Shown here piece by piece: positions 18,381-26,528 of a DNA stretch of 51,118 nt. Under the pieces are notes generated by a model. The model was not told the DNA's origin and made no database searches. It saw only the letters and a program-made list of their open reading frames with translations. The DNA is taken from contig JAFWVX010000034.1 of NCBI GenBank assembly GCA_017523785.1, positions 1-51,118 of the forward strand. The letters are read 5' to 3'. How positions within the stretch are numbered: position 1 is the first letter of the stretch; every line of letters starts with the position of its first letter. Both the position numbers and the translations under genes were made by a program. This DNA comes from Lachnospiraceae bacterium. Lineage in GTDB: Bacteria > Bacillota > Clostridia > Lachnospirales > Lachnospiraceae.

Positions 18381-19691
18381 ATGAATATATTTGATTATAT
18401 GGAAGAAAAGTGGAAAGAGAACGAAGCACCGATTGCATCTCGTATGAGACCAACCACACTTGAAGAGGTTGTGGGTCAGGAAGAAATAATTGGCGAGGGC
18501 AAGCTCCTTTATCGTGCGATAAAAGCAGATAAGTTAAGTTCTATAATATTGTATGGGCCGCCTGGAGTTGGGAAGACTACACTTGCGAAAGTCATAGCAA
18601 ACACTACGAAGGCAAACTTTTATCAGGTAAATGCTACGACTGCAGGCAAGAAAGATATGGAAGCAGTTGTAGAAGATGCTAAGCAAAATATTGCAACTAA
18701 GGGAAGTAAGTCTATTTTATTTATAGATGAGATACATAGATTTAATAAATCGCAACAAGATTATTTACTTCCTTATGTAGAAGATGGAACGATAATTCTA
18801 ATTGGTGCCACAACAGAGAATCCATATTTTGAAGTTAATAGCGCACTCATTTCTCGCTCGCGAATATTTGAATTAAAGCCACTTAGCAAAGAAAATATTT
18901 TGAAACTCATACATAGAACATTTGAATCTGAGAAAGGCGTGAAGTCATACAATGCAAAAATAACTGACGATGCAGCAGATTTTTTGGCTAGAGTTTCAGA
19001 TGGTGATGCGAGAGCAGCATTAAATGCTATTGAACTCGCAGTTTTGACTACAGATAAAAATAAAGATGGTATTATCAATATAGATTTAAAAGTTGCAGAG
19101 GAGTGCATACAGAAAAAAGCGGTTCGATATGACAAGGATGGTGACAATCACTACGATACTATAAGTGCATTTATAAAATCACTTCGAGGATCAGACCCTG
19201 ATGCTGCGCTTTACTATCTTGCGAAGATGCTTGCTGCTGGAGAAGATATAAAATTTATAGCAAGACGAATGATGATATCAGCATCAGAAGATGTTGGAAA
19301 TGCAAACCCTATGGCAATATGTGTCGCTACATCAGCGGCACAAGCAGTTGAAAGAGTCGGACTTCCTGAGGCTAGAATTATTTTGGCGCAGGCTGCAACT
19401 TATATTGCTTCATCTCCAAAGTCAAATGCATCTTGCATGGGAATTGATAAAGCGGAGGCAATAGTTAATGAGACTGGAAATCTTCCTATACCAAGTTATC
19501 TAAGAGGAACACATAAGGGTGCAGAAAATCTTGGCAGAGGCATTGGATATAAATATGCTCACGACTACCCAAATCACTATGTGGACCAACAGTATTTGCC
19601 TGATGAGATAAAAGATGTGAAATTTTATGAACCTACTGATATAGGCTTTGAACAAAAGATAAGAGAGTATTTTAAAAAGATTGGCAAGTAA
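18381..19691 (+). CDS. rarA: Replication-associated recombination protein A (RarA/MgsA)
   Basis: A 436-residue AAA+ ATPase that acts at stalled replication forks. Near the N-terminus is RPTTLEEVVGQEEIIG, then Walker A GPPGVGKTTLAK (about 60-71), Walker B FIDEIHRFNKSQQD (about 114-127), sensor 1 LIGATTENP, the arginine-finger region LISRSRIFEL, and the C-terminal tetramerisation domain with RRMMISASEDVG. Length and motif order are standard for the family. It marks the return from the AT-rich island to the chromosomal backbone. The stop codon overlaps the ATG of the following ABC-F gene by one base, so the two are co-expressed. Confidence 0.96.
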   Translation: MNIFDYMEEKWKENEAPIASRMRPTTLEEVVGQEEIIGEGKLLYRAIKADKLSSIILYGPPGVGKTTLAKVIANTTKANFYQVNATTAGKKDMEAVVEDAKQNIATKGSKSILFIDEIHRFNKSQQDYLLPYVEDGTIILIGATTENPYFEVNSALISRSRIFELKPLSKENILKLIHRTFESEKGVKSYNAKITDDAADFLARVSDGDARAALNAIELAVLTTDKNKDGIINIDLKVAEECIQKKAVRYDKDGDNHYDTISAFIKSLRGSDPDAALYYLAKMLAAGEDIKFIARRMMISASEDVGNANPMAICVATSAAQAVERVGLPEARIILAQAATYIASSPKSNASCMGIDKAEAIVNETGNLPIPSYLRGTHKGAENLGRGIGYKYAHDYPNHYVDQQYLPDEIKDVKFYEPTDIGFEQKIREYFKKIGK

Positions 19692-21709
19692 TGCTTTATG
19701 AAATAAAAAATGGTACAGTTTCGCTTGGTGGAAATGAGATTTTGTCTCATTTCTATTTTCGTATGGTGGATAATGAGAAGATCGGCATAGTGGGCAGAAA
19801 TGGAGCAGGAAAAACAACTTTGTTAAAACTTATGAATGGTGAAATTGGGCTTGATTATAACGATGATAATACTATGGGGGAGATTGTTAAGTCGAAGGAC
19901 TTTAATCCCGGTTTTTTGAGGCAGCAGTTAGCGGGCTCGTACAACTCGCCCGTACAAGACTCGCCCCTACAAAATGGGATAACAGTTTATAGTTATTTAC
20001 TTGAGGCATTTAATAAACTGATTGAGATGGAGCAGCGAATTGAAAGTATTACAAATGAGATTGCAGAAAATTATGATGAGAAAAAAGTTGTCGAATTAAA
20101 TACACTTATAGATACATATAATTTTGAGGGTGGAAACATTTACATAAAGGAACTCAAGACTGGTTTTAAAAAGTTTGGCTTTGACGAGTCAGATCTTGAA
20201 AGACCTATTAGTGAGTTCTCAGGTGGGCAGAGTACAAAAATTTCTCTCTTAAAGCTGCTTCTTTCAAAACCAGACGTGTTAATGCTTGATGAGCCTACAA
20301 ATCATCTTGACATAGAAGCCATTGAGTGGATGGAAAAATATTTGCAGGGCTATAAAAAAAATATTGTAGTAGTGTCGCACGATAGAATGTTTCTTGATAA
20401 TGTTTGTAATGTCATTTACGATGTGGAAAATAGAGAGACAATTAGGTATGATGGCAACTACACTGACTTTGTTGAGCAAAAAGAAATTAACTATCAATTG
20501 AAACTTGCTGAGTTCAATAAAAATATGAAAGAGATTGAAAGATTAACAGCACTTGCTGATAGATTTAGATATAAGGCGACTAAAGCGAAGATGGTGCAGT
20601 CAAAAGATAAGGTTATAGAAAAACTTGAGGCGAAGACTTTTAAACCAACTGAGGCTGATACAAAAACTTTTCATGTGAAGATAGTGCCAAACAAGGTTGG
20701 TGGGAAGGAAGTTTTGAGATGCACGGATTTAGTCATTGGATATAGTAAAGGTATGACCGGGACGACAGAATGTCGTCCCCTACAAAACGGGCGGATGATA
20801 TCCGCCCCTACGGAGCACGCGATAGCGAAAGTAAATTTGCTTGTGAATAGAGGTGATAGGCTCGCAGTGATAGGTGCGAATGGAACTGGTAAGTCTACAT
20901 TTATAAAAACTATCGTTGGAGTGCTTCCAAAAATTTCTGGTGAATATAGTTTTGGCCATGAAATAGAATTTGAATATTTTGATCAGAGAATAGCTGAAAA
21001 TAATTCTACAAAAACTTTGTTTGATGATTTTTCAGATGAGTTTCCAACATATGATAATACAGAGGTTAGAAATAGACTTGGAAGATTTTTATTTGGTGAA
21101 GAGGATATAAGTAAAAGAGTTTGTGATTTATCGGGTGGAGAAAAAGTTAGGTTGTGTCTTGCTAAAATATTTGAGAGAAAACCAAATCTGCTTATACTTG
21201 ATGAGCCAACTAATCATTTGGATATACTTGGGAAAGAAAGTTTGGAAGAGATAATAAATAGTTTTGAAGGGACAGTTGTGTTTGTGTCACATGATAGATA
21301 TTTTGTAAAAAAAATTTCTACTAAAATTTTGTTATTTGAAGAGCGGGCTCGCGAGGCGAAATTTTTTGAGTTTGGCTATGAGGACTACGAGAAGTATTTG
21401 AGAGAAAAAGATATGTTGGAGAGCCAAAATGATAGTCCGGTAAAAAGTGCAAATGAGCAAGTAACAGAGACAAGCAACAAGCGAAGTTATAATGAAAATA
21501 AGCAGAAAAACCGTGATGAGAAGAAAATTAAGAAGTTAGAAGAAGAAATTACCAAGATAGAGGCCGAGATAAAAGAGATCAGCAAGAAATTGGATAATAG
21601 CCATATTCAGAGTGATTTTGAGGAACTTGCAAAAATACAAAATGAGATAGATGTCAAGAATGAAGAATTGACTGAGAAGTATAATTTATGGAGCGAAATG
21701 CAGCAGTAA
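19691..21709 (+). CDS. ABC-F family ATPase with repeat-derived insertions
   Basis: A 672-residue cytoplasmic protein with two ABC domains and no membrane segments, as in ribosome-associated ABC-F proteins. Domain 1: Walker A GRNGAGKTT (about 35-43), signature FSGGQSTKISLLKLLL, Walker B LMLDEPTNHLD. Domain 2: GANGTGKST (about 395-403), LSGGEKVRLCLAKIF, LILDEPTNHLD. The inter-domain linker is basic, and the C-terminus is a coiled coil (about 610-672, rich in Lys/Glu). Two stretches of a palindromic intergenic repeat lie in frame inside the gene, coding residues about 81-95 and about 355-374; a third, degenerate piece may code RAREA near 551. The ATG overlaps the rarA stop. Which ABC-F subgroup it belongs to (translation factor or antibiotic resistance) cannot be settled here. 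Confidence 0.92.
   Translation: MLYEIKNGTVSLGGNEILSHFYFRMVDNEKIGIVGRNGAGKTTLLKLMNGEIGLDYNDDNTMGEIVKSKDFNPGFLRQQLAGSYNSPVQDSPLQNGITVYSYLLEAFNKLIEMEQRIESITNEIAENYDEKKVVELNTLIDTYNFEGGNIYIKELKTGFKKFGFDESDLERPISEFSGGQSTKISLLKLLLSKPDVLMLDEPTNHLDIEAIEWMEKYLQGYKKNIVVVSHDRMFLDNVCNVIYDVENRETIRYDGNYTDFVEQKEINYQLKLAEFNKNMKEIERLTALADRFRYKATKAKMVQSKDKVIEKLEAKTFKPTEADTKTFHVKIVPNKVGGKEVLRCTDLVIGYSKGMTGTTECRPLQNGRMISAPTEHAIAKVNLLVNRGDRLAVIGANGTGKSTFIKTIVGVLPKISGEYSFGHEIEFEYFDQRIAENNSTKTLFDDFSDEFPTYDNTEVRNRLGRFLFGEEDISKRVCDLSGGEKVRLCLAKIFERKPNLLILDEPTNHLDILGKESLEEIINSFEGTVVFVSHDRYFVKKISTKILLFEERAREAKFFEFGYEDYEKYLREKDMLESQNDSPVKSANEQVTETSNKRSYNENKQKNRDEKKIKKLEEEITKIEAEIKEISKKLDNSHIQSDFEELAKIQNEIDVKNEELTEKYNLWSEMQQ
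19931..19974 (-). repeat. Palindromic GTAGGGGCG repeat, inside the ABC-F gene
   Basis: Read on the minus strand it begins TTTTGTAGGGGCGAGTC and ends GGGCTCGC, with a second partial GGGCGAGTT arm between. It is translated in frame as part of AGSYNSPVQDSPLQN in the ABC-F protein and has no counterpart in usual ABC-F sequences at this position. Confidence 0.8.
20757..20812 (-). repeat. Double palindromic GTAGGGGCGG repeat, inside the ABC-F gene
   Basis: Two adjacent hairpin units: GGGACGACAGAATGTCGTCCCC (first half GGGACGACA, second half TGTCGTCCC) followed by TACAAAAC and GGGCGGATGATATCCGCCC. Both are minus-strand oriented, each ending (plus strand) with CCTAC, the complement of GTAGG. The element lies just before the second ABC domain and is translated in frame. 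Confidence 0.85.
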
Positions 21710-21777
21710 AGAGCCAAAACCGCCAATTATAGTAAGAAAAAAGTCATAAAATTCGTTTTTGAAAAAGCAAAAAATTC

Positions 21778-21805
21778 TTGACAAAATAGGCAAAAATAGT
21801 ATAAT
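21778..21805 (+). promoter_or_regulatory. Promoter of the small secreted protein gene
   Basis: Consensus TTGACA (21778-21783), 16-base spacer, TATAAT (21800-21805). Transcription would start near 21812, giving a 25-base leader with AGGAGG at 21825-21830. Confidence 0.85.
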
Positions 21806-21836
21806 TATTATTAATAATTCATATAGGAGGAATAAT

Positions 21837-22415
21837 ATGAAGAAAAGAATCATAAGCTTAGTGTTAGCTTTGACATTCGTATTTGCATCAGTTCTTTCTA
21901 CTAATGCTGCTTCTTTTTCACAAGGCGCATCTGTTGGTACTGTAACAACTAAGAATCCAACTTCAATGTCTTATAAAGATATTAGTCGTCTTGCAGAACT
22001 TGCTACAACAGTTCGTGGAAAGAAGGCAACTATTGTAAATGCAACTAAATACAATGGTAGCAACACAACTTGGATTGCTAGACTTAACTTTGGTGACGGT
22101 GGTGACCAATGTGCAGCTGATTTTGTTCTTACTGTAGTTCCATATTCTTGGGATTCTAAGACACAAACAGTTACATCATTACCATTTGCTAATGTTGAAG
22201 AGGGAACTGCTAAGTTTGGACCATGCTGGTACTATTTCGGATTATTCGACGATGCTACACATCAATCATGTGGATTTGCAATCGCTGAAAGAATTAAGAG
22301 ATGGCCTAATTGGACAGATATGTCTTTCTCAGGTGTAACATACAGAGGCGTTGGCTATACTGGATCTTATACTGAGGGAAGTGACCAAGCTTTCATTGAG
22401 AAGCACATTCAATAA
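21837..22415 (+). CDS. Small secreted protein of unknown function
   Basis: A 192-residue protein with a clear signal peptide (MKKRIISLVLALTFVFASVL, cleavage after STNA, about residue 25). ATG 21837 is chosen because AGGAGG (21825-21830) precedes it; the frame is open upstream to 21759. The mature part contains Trp- and Cys-bearing segments (GGDQCAADFVL, FGPCWYYFGLFD, HQSCGFAIAERI), so one or more disulphides outside the cell are possible. I do not recognise a family. It has its own promoter and terminator, making a single-gene unit. The strong promoter and ribosome site suggest high expression. Confidence 0.8.
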   Translation: MKKRIISLVLALTFVFASVLSTNAASFSQGASVGTVTTKNPTSMSYKDISRLAELATTVRGKKATIVNATKYNGSNTTWIARLNFGDGGDQCAADFVLTVVPYSWDSKTQTVTSLPFANVEEGTAKFGPCWYYFGLFDDATHQSCGFAIAERIKRWPNWTDMSFSGVTYRGVGYTGSYTEGSDQAFIEKHIQ

Positions 22416-22437
22416 TTAATTATTATGTGAAAAAAAG

Positions 22438-22467
22438 AAAGTCCATGCGTACGCGATGGACTTTTTT
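22438..22467 (+). terminator. Intrinsic terminator after the secreted protein gene
   Basis: Stem AAAGTCCATGCG / CGCGATGGACTTT around a short TAC loop, followed by a T run ending at 22468. It separates the secreted protein gene from the rplM operon. Confidence 0.9.
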
Positions 22468-22483
22468 TGTGCAATAAAATAGG

Positions 22484-22512
22484 TTGACAAAACAAAAATA
22501 TTTTAGTATTAT
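22484..22512 (+). promoter_or_regulatory. Promoter of the rplM-rpsI operon
   Basis: TTGACA (22484-22489), a 17-base spacer, and TATTAT (22507-22512). The predicted start near 22519 gives a leader of about 110 bases before rplM. Confidence 0.85.
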
Positions 22513-22515
22513 TAA

Positions 22516-22606
22516 GGGGCTCTTAACGAGCCCTTTTTTTATCTCGTAAGAGTATCACCGAAAAAGACAGTGCAAGAAACTAAATAAAAGGTAATGGGGC
22601 TTGCAC
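22516..22606 (+). ncRNA. Structured rplM leader, possible ribosomal-protein autoregulatory RNA
   Basis: Two structures precede rplM. First, GGGCTC (22517-22522) / GAGCCC (22528-22533) with a TTAAC loop and seven T residues; it looks like an intrinsic terminator placed at the predicted transcription start. Second, GTGCAAG (22570-22576) / CTTGCAC (22600-22606) enclosing a 23-base loop, just before the AAGGAGG ribosome site. L13 leaders that bind their own product are known in Firmicutes, and this position fits, but I could not confirm the class consensus. Confidence 0.5.
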
Positions 22607-22629
22607 ACCAGAGTAAGGAGGAAAATAAA

Positions 22630-23061
22630 ATGATGACATTCGTGCCTAAAGCAGCGGATGTAGCCACTAAGAAGTGGTTCGTTATCGACTGTGACGGTGT
22701 TGTACTTGGACGTCTCGCTACAAAAGCAGCAGAAGTTTTACAAGGCAAACACAAAGTAACTTATATGCCAAACGTGGATATGGGTGACTATGTAGTAGTA
22801 GTAAATGCAGAAAAGATTAAGGTTACTGGAAAAAAACTTGATCAAAAAGTTTACTTCCATCATACAGGATGGCTCGGAGGAGGAAGATATATTACACTTC
22901 GTGAACTTAAACAAAAATTCCCAGAGAGAGTAGTTGAATATGCTATAAAGGGAATGTTACCAAAGGGACCTCTCGGCAGACAAATGTATAGAAAATTATT
23001 TGTATATGCTGGACCAGATCACAAACATCAGGCACAAAAACCTGAGGCATTAAAGGTATAG
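22630..23061 (+). CDS. rplM: 50S ribosomal protein L13
   Basis: A 143-residue large-subunit protein that binds 23S rRNA early in assembly. Family motifs: WFVIDCDGVVLGRLATKAA near the N-terminus, DMGDYVVVVNAEKIKVTGKK (about 49-68), YFHHTGWLGG (about 76-85), and KGMLPKGPLGRQMYRKL (about 112-128). ATG 22630 follows AAGGAGG (22615-22621) by 8 bases; the reading frame is open to 22594, but that would add a 12-residue non-conserved tail. First gene of the usual rplM-rpsI operon. Confidence 0.98.
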   Translation: MMTFVPKAADVATKKWFVIDCDGVVLGRLATKAAEVLQGKHKVTYMPNVDMGDYVVVVNAEKIKVTGKKLDQKVYFHHTGWLGGGRYITLRELKQKFPERVVEYAIKGMLPKGPLGRQMYRKLFVYAGPDHKHQAQKPEALKV

Positions 23062-23074
23062 GAGGTAAACCCAT

Positions 23075-23473
23075 ATGGCAAAATCAAAAGAAAGATATTA
23101 CGGAACTGGTAGAAGAAAAAAATCTGTTGCAAGAGTTTATCTTATGCCGGGTAAAGGTGAGATAACTATAAATAAGAGACCACTTGATGACTATGTTGGT
23201 CTTGAGTCATTAAAGAAAATTATCAATCAACCATTTGCAGCAACTAAGACTGAAGGCAAATTCAATGTATTAGTAAATGTATATGGTGGTGGAACATCAG
23301 GTCAAGCAGGTGCCATAAGACATGGTATCGCAAGAGCACTCTTAGAGGTAGACCCTGAGTATAGACCACTTCTTAAGAAGGAAGGATTCTTAACTCGTGA
23401 CCCTCGTATGAAAGAGAGAAAGAAATACGGCTTAAAGTCAGCAAGACGTGCTCCACAATTCTCAAAGAGATAA
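23075..23473 (+). CDS. rpsI: 30S ribosomal protein S9
   Basis: A 132-residue small-subunit protein whose C-terminal tail reaches the P-site tRNA. It shows [19 protein letters not shown] near residues 8-26, [20 protein letters not shown] (about 71-90), and the conserved end [22 protein letters not shown] lies 9 bases before the ATG and the gene follows rplM by 13 bases. The operon ends at the terminator at 23484. Confidence 0.98.
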   Translation: MAKSKERYYGTGRRKKSVARVYLMPGKGEITINKRPLDDYVGLESLKKIINQPFAATKTEGKFNVLVNVYGGGTSGQAGAIRHGIARALLEVDPEYRPLLKKEGFLTRDPRMKERKKYGLKSARRAPQFSKR

Positions 23474-23483
23474 TATTTATTTC

Positions 23484-23512
23484 AAAGCCCCCTATCAAAA
23501 GGGGGTTTTTAT
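23484..23512 (+). terminator. Intrinsic terminator of the rplM-rpsI operon
   Basis: CCCCC (23488-23492) / GGGGG (23501-23505) stem with a TATCAAAA loop, extended by AAAG pairing with the T tract that follows. Confidence 0.92.
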
Positions 23513-23588
23513 TTATGACATAATATGGTAATATATTATACACAATTAGGTAGTATAATATTATGAGATAAATATATGAAAGGAGTGA

Positions 23589-23619
23589 GCAATCACTGAG
23601 GACTTAAGTTGGTGATTGC
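23589..23619 (+). promoter_or_regulatory. Hairpin in the leader of the lipoprotein-glmS unit
   Basis: Eight-base inverted repeat GCAATCAC (23589-23596) / GTGATTGC (23612-23619) with a 15-base loop, directly upstream of the lipoprotein start. A GGAG (23582-23585) lies just 5' of the hairpin and could be brought close to the start codon by folding. A -10-like TATAAT is at 23554-23559 without a good -35. Confidence 0.45.
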
Positions 23620-23630
23620 CAATTAGGGAA

Positions 23631-24533
23631 ATGTTATTAATTAAGAAAAAAATATGTGTCATGACAATACTTGTAGCAGCTCTTATGATGGCTTCTTGTG
23701 GAAATAAGGATGGAGGCTCATCACAGGCTAAAGTCGACGCTACATCTGCTACTGCTGATGAAGATGGGAATGTTGATATTAATGTAAACATGAAAAATTC
23801 TTCTTTGCACGGAATTATGTCAAAGAAGTGGCAGAGAGAAGAACCTAGCAACAAGGAAAAGAAAATAATATCAAAGGTTCAAAAAATATTTGATGTCACA
23901 AATCTATCTACTGACAGCAGCCTCTTTGAATGTATCTATGGTGGACTTGATGAGAAGATAAGTGTGTGGAGTCTTATGAGAAGTAATAATGAAGAGTCAC
24001 TTGATTATTATGGAATCATAGTCTACTTCAATGAAAAAGAATATCAATTTGCAAATCTCTGCCATGGAAAAAATCCAGTAGCTGATTACAATGACAAGAC
24101 AAAAGAGTTATATATTGCGTGTGATGTTGTAGAGGGAACAGGTGTTCATTCAGAAGTTTTATATGTTTTTGATTTGAAGAATGATGAGGTAAAGCATATA
24201 GCCACACTTGACCCTTATGATGTTCAACAATATTTTGCAGAAAAAATGTCTTTTGATGTTAAGGAAAATGTTATCACATTTAAGTTTAACAATAAAGTGA
24301 TAGGCAACATGGTAAACTTAGAAGGTGGCGATGGTGCACTTAGAACTATAGTCGTAGGTGAGCAGATTGCTTATGAATTTGATGAAGAGCATAATATAAA
24401 AGTAAATGTAATTCCTGGAATCAAGTTTGGTCCTGGAACAAATATTTATTATGAAGAGTCACCAACACTTGTGGCTGATGTAAAATATAGCAATGAATTT
24501 AAATTAAGTAATATAAGAATAACTGAGGAATAA
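23631..24533 (+). CDS. Hypothetical lipoprotein upstream of glmS
   Basis: A 300-residue predicted lipoprotein: basic start (MLLIKKKIC), hydrophobic stretch, and lipobox MASC, giving a lipid-anchored extracellular protein after Cys22. ATG 23631 is preferred, although its only Shine-Dalgarno-like sequence (AGGGA) is just one base away; the frame is open to a TTG at 23616. The mature part starts with a low-complexity Ala/Thr/Asp linker, followed by a mixed beta-rich region (IIVYFNEKEYQFANL, VLYVFDLKNDEVKHIATL) that may be a beta-propeller or beta-sandwich fragment. No family recognised. glmS starts 2 bases after its stop, so they are co-transcribed, though a functional link is not evident. Confidence 0.7.
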   Translation: MLLIKKKICVMTILVAALMMASCGNKDGGSSQAKVDATSATADEDGNVDINVNMKNSSLHGIMSKKWQREEPSNKEKKIISKVQKIFDVTNLSTDSSLFECIYGGLDEKISVWSLMRSNNEESLDYYGIIVYFNEKEYQFANLCHGKNPVADYNDKTKELYIACDVVEGTGVHSEVLYVFDLKNDEVKHIATLDPYDVQQYFAEKMSFDVKENVITFKFNNKVIGNMVNLEGGDGALRTIVVGEQIAYEFDEEHNIKVNVIPGIKFGPGTNIYYEESPTLVADVKYSNEFKLSNIRITEE

Positions 24534-24535
24534 TT

Positions 24536-26353
24536 ATGTGTGGAATTATAGGTTTCTCTGGAAGCACTGATGCAAAAAATATAATTTTGGATGGCTTGAA
24601 GAGGCTTGAGTATAGAGGCTATGACTCAGCTGGTATTGCATTGCAAAATGGAAATGTCATCAACATGGTTAAGACTTCTGGGAAGGTTGATAATTTAGTT
24701 GCAATGGCTGATGCTGACACTAAACTTGCAGGCAACTGTGGTATAGGTCATACTCGCTGGGCCACTCATGGTGTGCCAAGCGATGTGAATGCCCATCCAC
24801 ATATGTCTGCTGACGGCAAATTTGCTATAGTGCATAATGGAATAATAGAGAACCACGCAGAAATTAAAAATAAACTCATACAAAAGGGCGTTAAGTTTTT
24901 AAGTGAGACTGACACAGAGGTTATAGTGCAGTTACTTGATTATTACTATGATGGCGATATTAAAAAGACACTTGTTAAAACGACTTCTATGCTTGAAGGC
25001 TCTTATGCACTCGGAGTTTTGTGTGTTGATAACCCGGGAACTATCTATGCAGCAAAAGTATCAAGCCCTTTAATAATAGGAATTGGTGCAGGTGAAAATT
25101 ATTTCGCTTCTGATATCACAGCATTTATAAGTCACACTAAAAATGTTATAGACCTTGAGGATGGAGAGTTTGCTGAGATCAGTGCAGATAAGATTACAAT
25201 TTTTGACCACAACTTTAAAGAGATAAAGAAAGAAGAGAGAAAGATTACCTGGGATGTTGCAGCAGCTGAGAAAAGTGGCTATGAGCATTTTATGCTTAAA
25301 GAGATAATGGAGCAGCCTGCAGCACTTAAGGCTACGATTGAACCAAGAATAAAAGACAATAAAGTAAATTTTGATGAGCTAAATATTGATATTAAAAAGT
25401 ATGATAGGATTTTGATGACTGCCTGTGGTTCTGCATATTACGCAGGCTGTGTCGGAAGAGATGTCATAGAAAAGTTGTGCCGCATCCATGTTCACACAGA
25501 AGTTGCGAGTGAACTTAGATATCGTGACCCTATGATTGATGAAAAGACACTAGTGATTGTAATTAGTCAATCTGGCGAGACTGCCGACACTATAGCAGCA
25601 ATTAAAGAAGCAAAAAATAAAGGTGCAGATGTGATGGCAATTGTAAATGTCGTAGGAAGTGCAATTGCAAAACTTGCAGATTTCACCATCTATACTTGGG
25701 CAGGTCCTGAGATAGCAGTAGCAACTACAAAGGGATACACTACTCAGGTTATAGTTTTATATATGTTTGCAGTGTGGGCCGCTTATAAGCTTGGAAGAAT
25801 AGATGAAAAGCAGTTATTGGAACTTACAAAGGATATAAAGAGATTGCCAGAGAGAGCTCAGAGAACTTTAGATTTAAATACTAAAGTAAAAAAACTCGCT
25901 GACAAATATCATGAGAAGCAGTCAATATTTTTTATAGGAAGATATCTTGACTATGCTGTATGTCTTGAGGGCTCGCTTAAGTTAAAAGAAATTTCTTATA
26001 TACATTCAGAGGCATATGCGGCTGGTGAGTTGAAGCACGGAACTATTGCACTTATAGAAGAGGGGAGACTTGTGGTGGCAGTTTGTTGTTATGAGCCACT
26101 GCTTGATAAGATAATTTCAAATGTGCAGCAGGTTAAGGCGAGAGGAGCTCAGGTTTTAGCACTCGCGGTAGAAGGTAATAAAAAGATATTTACAGAAGCG
26201 GATGATGTATTGCTGGTGCCTAAGGCAAATGAGTTGTTTATGGCGGCGGTGGAGATAATTCCGTTGCAGCTTTTTGCTTACTATGTGGCAAAGAACAATA
26301 AGTGCGACATCGATAAACCTAAGAATCTTGCTAAATCTGTAACTGTTGAGTAA
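24536..26353 (+). CDS. glmS: Glutamine-fructose-6-phosphate aminotransferase (isomerising)
   Basis: A 605-residue enzyme making glucosamine-6-phosphate from fructose-6-phosphate and glutamine, the first step toward UDP-GlcNAc for peptidoglycan. Starts MCGIIGF, so Cys2 becomes the N-terminal nucleophile of the glutaminase domain (about 1-220; GHTRWATHG, HNGIIENH). Two SIS sugar-binding domains follow (about 285-415 and 455-595), with TACGSAYYAG, ISQSGETADT, and EGSLKLKEISYIHSEAYAAGELKHG. C-terminus LAKSVTVE is the family ending. There are only 2 bases between the lipoprotein stop and this ATG, leaving no room for an immediately upstream glmS ribozyme. Confidence 0.98.
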   Translation: MCGIIGFSGSTDAKNIILDGLKRLEYRGYDSAGIALQNGNVINMVKTSGKVDNLVAMADADTKLAGNCGIGHTRWATHGVPSDVNAHPHMSADGKFAIVHNGIIENHAEIKNKLIQKGVKFLSETDTEVIVQLLDYYYDGDIKKTLVKTTSMLEGSYALGVLCVDNPGTIYAAKVSSPLIIGIGAGENYFASDITAFISHTKNVIDLEDGEFAEISADKITIFDHNFKEIKKEERKITWDVAAAEKSGYEHFMLKEIMEQPAALKATIEPRIKDNKVNFDELNIDIKKYDRILMTACGSAYYAGCVGRDVIEKLCRIHVHTEVASELRYRDPMIDEKTLVIVISQSGETADTIAAIKEAKNKGADVMAIVNVVGSAIAKLADFTIYTWAGPEIAVATTKGYTTQVIVLYMFAVWAAYKLGRIDEKQLLELTKDIKRLPERAQRTLDLNTKVKKLADKYHEKQSIFFIGRYLDYAVCLEGSLKLKEISYIHSEAYAAGELKHGTIALIEEGRLVVAVCCYEPLLDKIISNVQQVKARGAQVLALAVEGNKKIFTEADDVLLVPKANELFMAAVEIIPLQLFAYYVAKNNKCDIDKPKNLAKSVTVE

Positions 26354-26366
26354 TTATATAGTATGC

Positions 26367-26441
26367 CGCAGCATATAGTCCGAAAATGCCGGTGGGGAAC
26401 CTATGGATAGGACCGAAGCGTTTTCTTAACTATATGCTGTG
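26367..26441 (+). ncRNA. Strongly folded RNA-like element downstream of glmS, class unknown
   Basis: A nested, almost fully paired structure: outer 12-bp stem (26367-26378 with 430-441, core CAGCATATAG / CTATATGCTG); second stem GAAAATGC (26382-26389) / GCGTTTTC (26418-26425); third CGGT (26390-26393) / ACCG (26412-26415); a GGGGAA bulge (26394-26399); and an apical CCTA-TGGA-TAGG hairpin (26400-26411). No T run follows, so it is not a standard terminator. It matches no riboswitch or ribozyme consensus that I know. A 13-base piece of the outer arm (ATATGCTGCGGCA, minus strand) recurs at 36090-36102, so it may instead be a mobile repeat. Confidence 0.6.
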
Positions 26442-26492
26442 ACAATTATATTAATTAATTGGTTACAGATTTAGTAAGATTATAAAATTGAT

Positions 26493-26518
26493 TGTAGGGG
26501 CGAGCATTGCGAGCCCGA
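26493..26518 (+). repeat. GTAGGGGCGAGC..GCGAGCCCG repeat
   Basis: Copy of the palindromic family, subtype with GAGC arms, just upstream of the DUF6273 lipoprotein. Its last bases (CCGAGGG) supply the only Shine-Dalgarno-like sequence for the TTG start at 26529. Confidence 0.85.
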
Positions 26519-26528
26519 GGGTAAAGAG

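Noticed and set aside
21759-21836. Longer start for the small secreted protein
   Set aside because: It would include the promoter -35/-10 (21778-21805), and AGGAGG precedes ATG 21837, which also starts a normal signal peptide.
22594-22629. Upstream start for rplM
   Set aside because: L13 homologues start at the MMTFV position; the extra codons cover the leader stem and ribosome site.
24480-24536. glmS ribozyme upstream of glmS
   Set aside because: Only two bases separate the lipoprotein stop from the glmS ATG, and no ribozyme core is recognisable.
26354-26366. Terminator role for the folded element after glmS
   Set aside because: The structure is not followed by a T run and its stem is not GC-rich at the 3' base, so intrinsic termination is unlikely.
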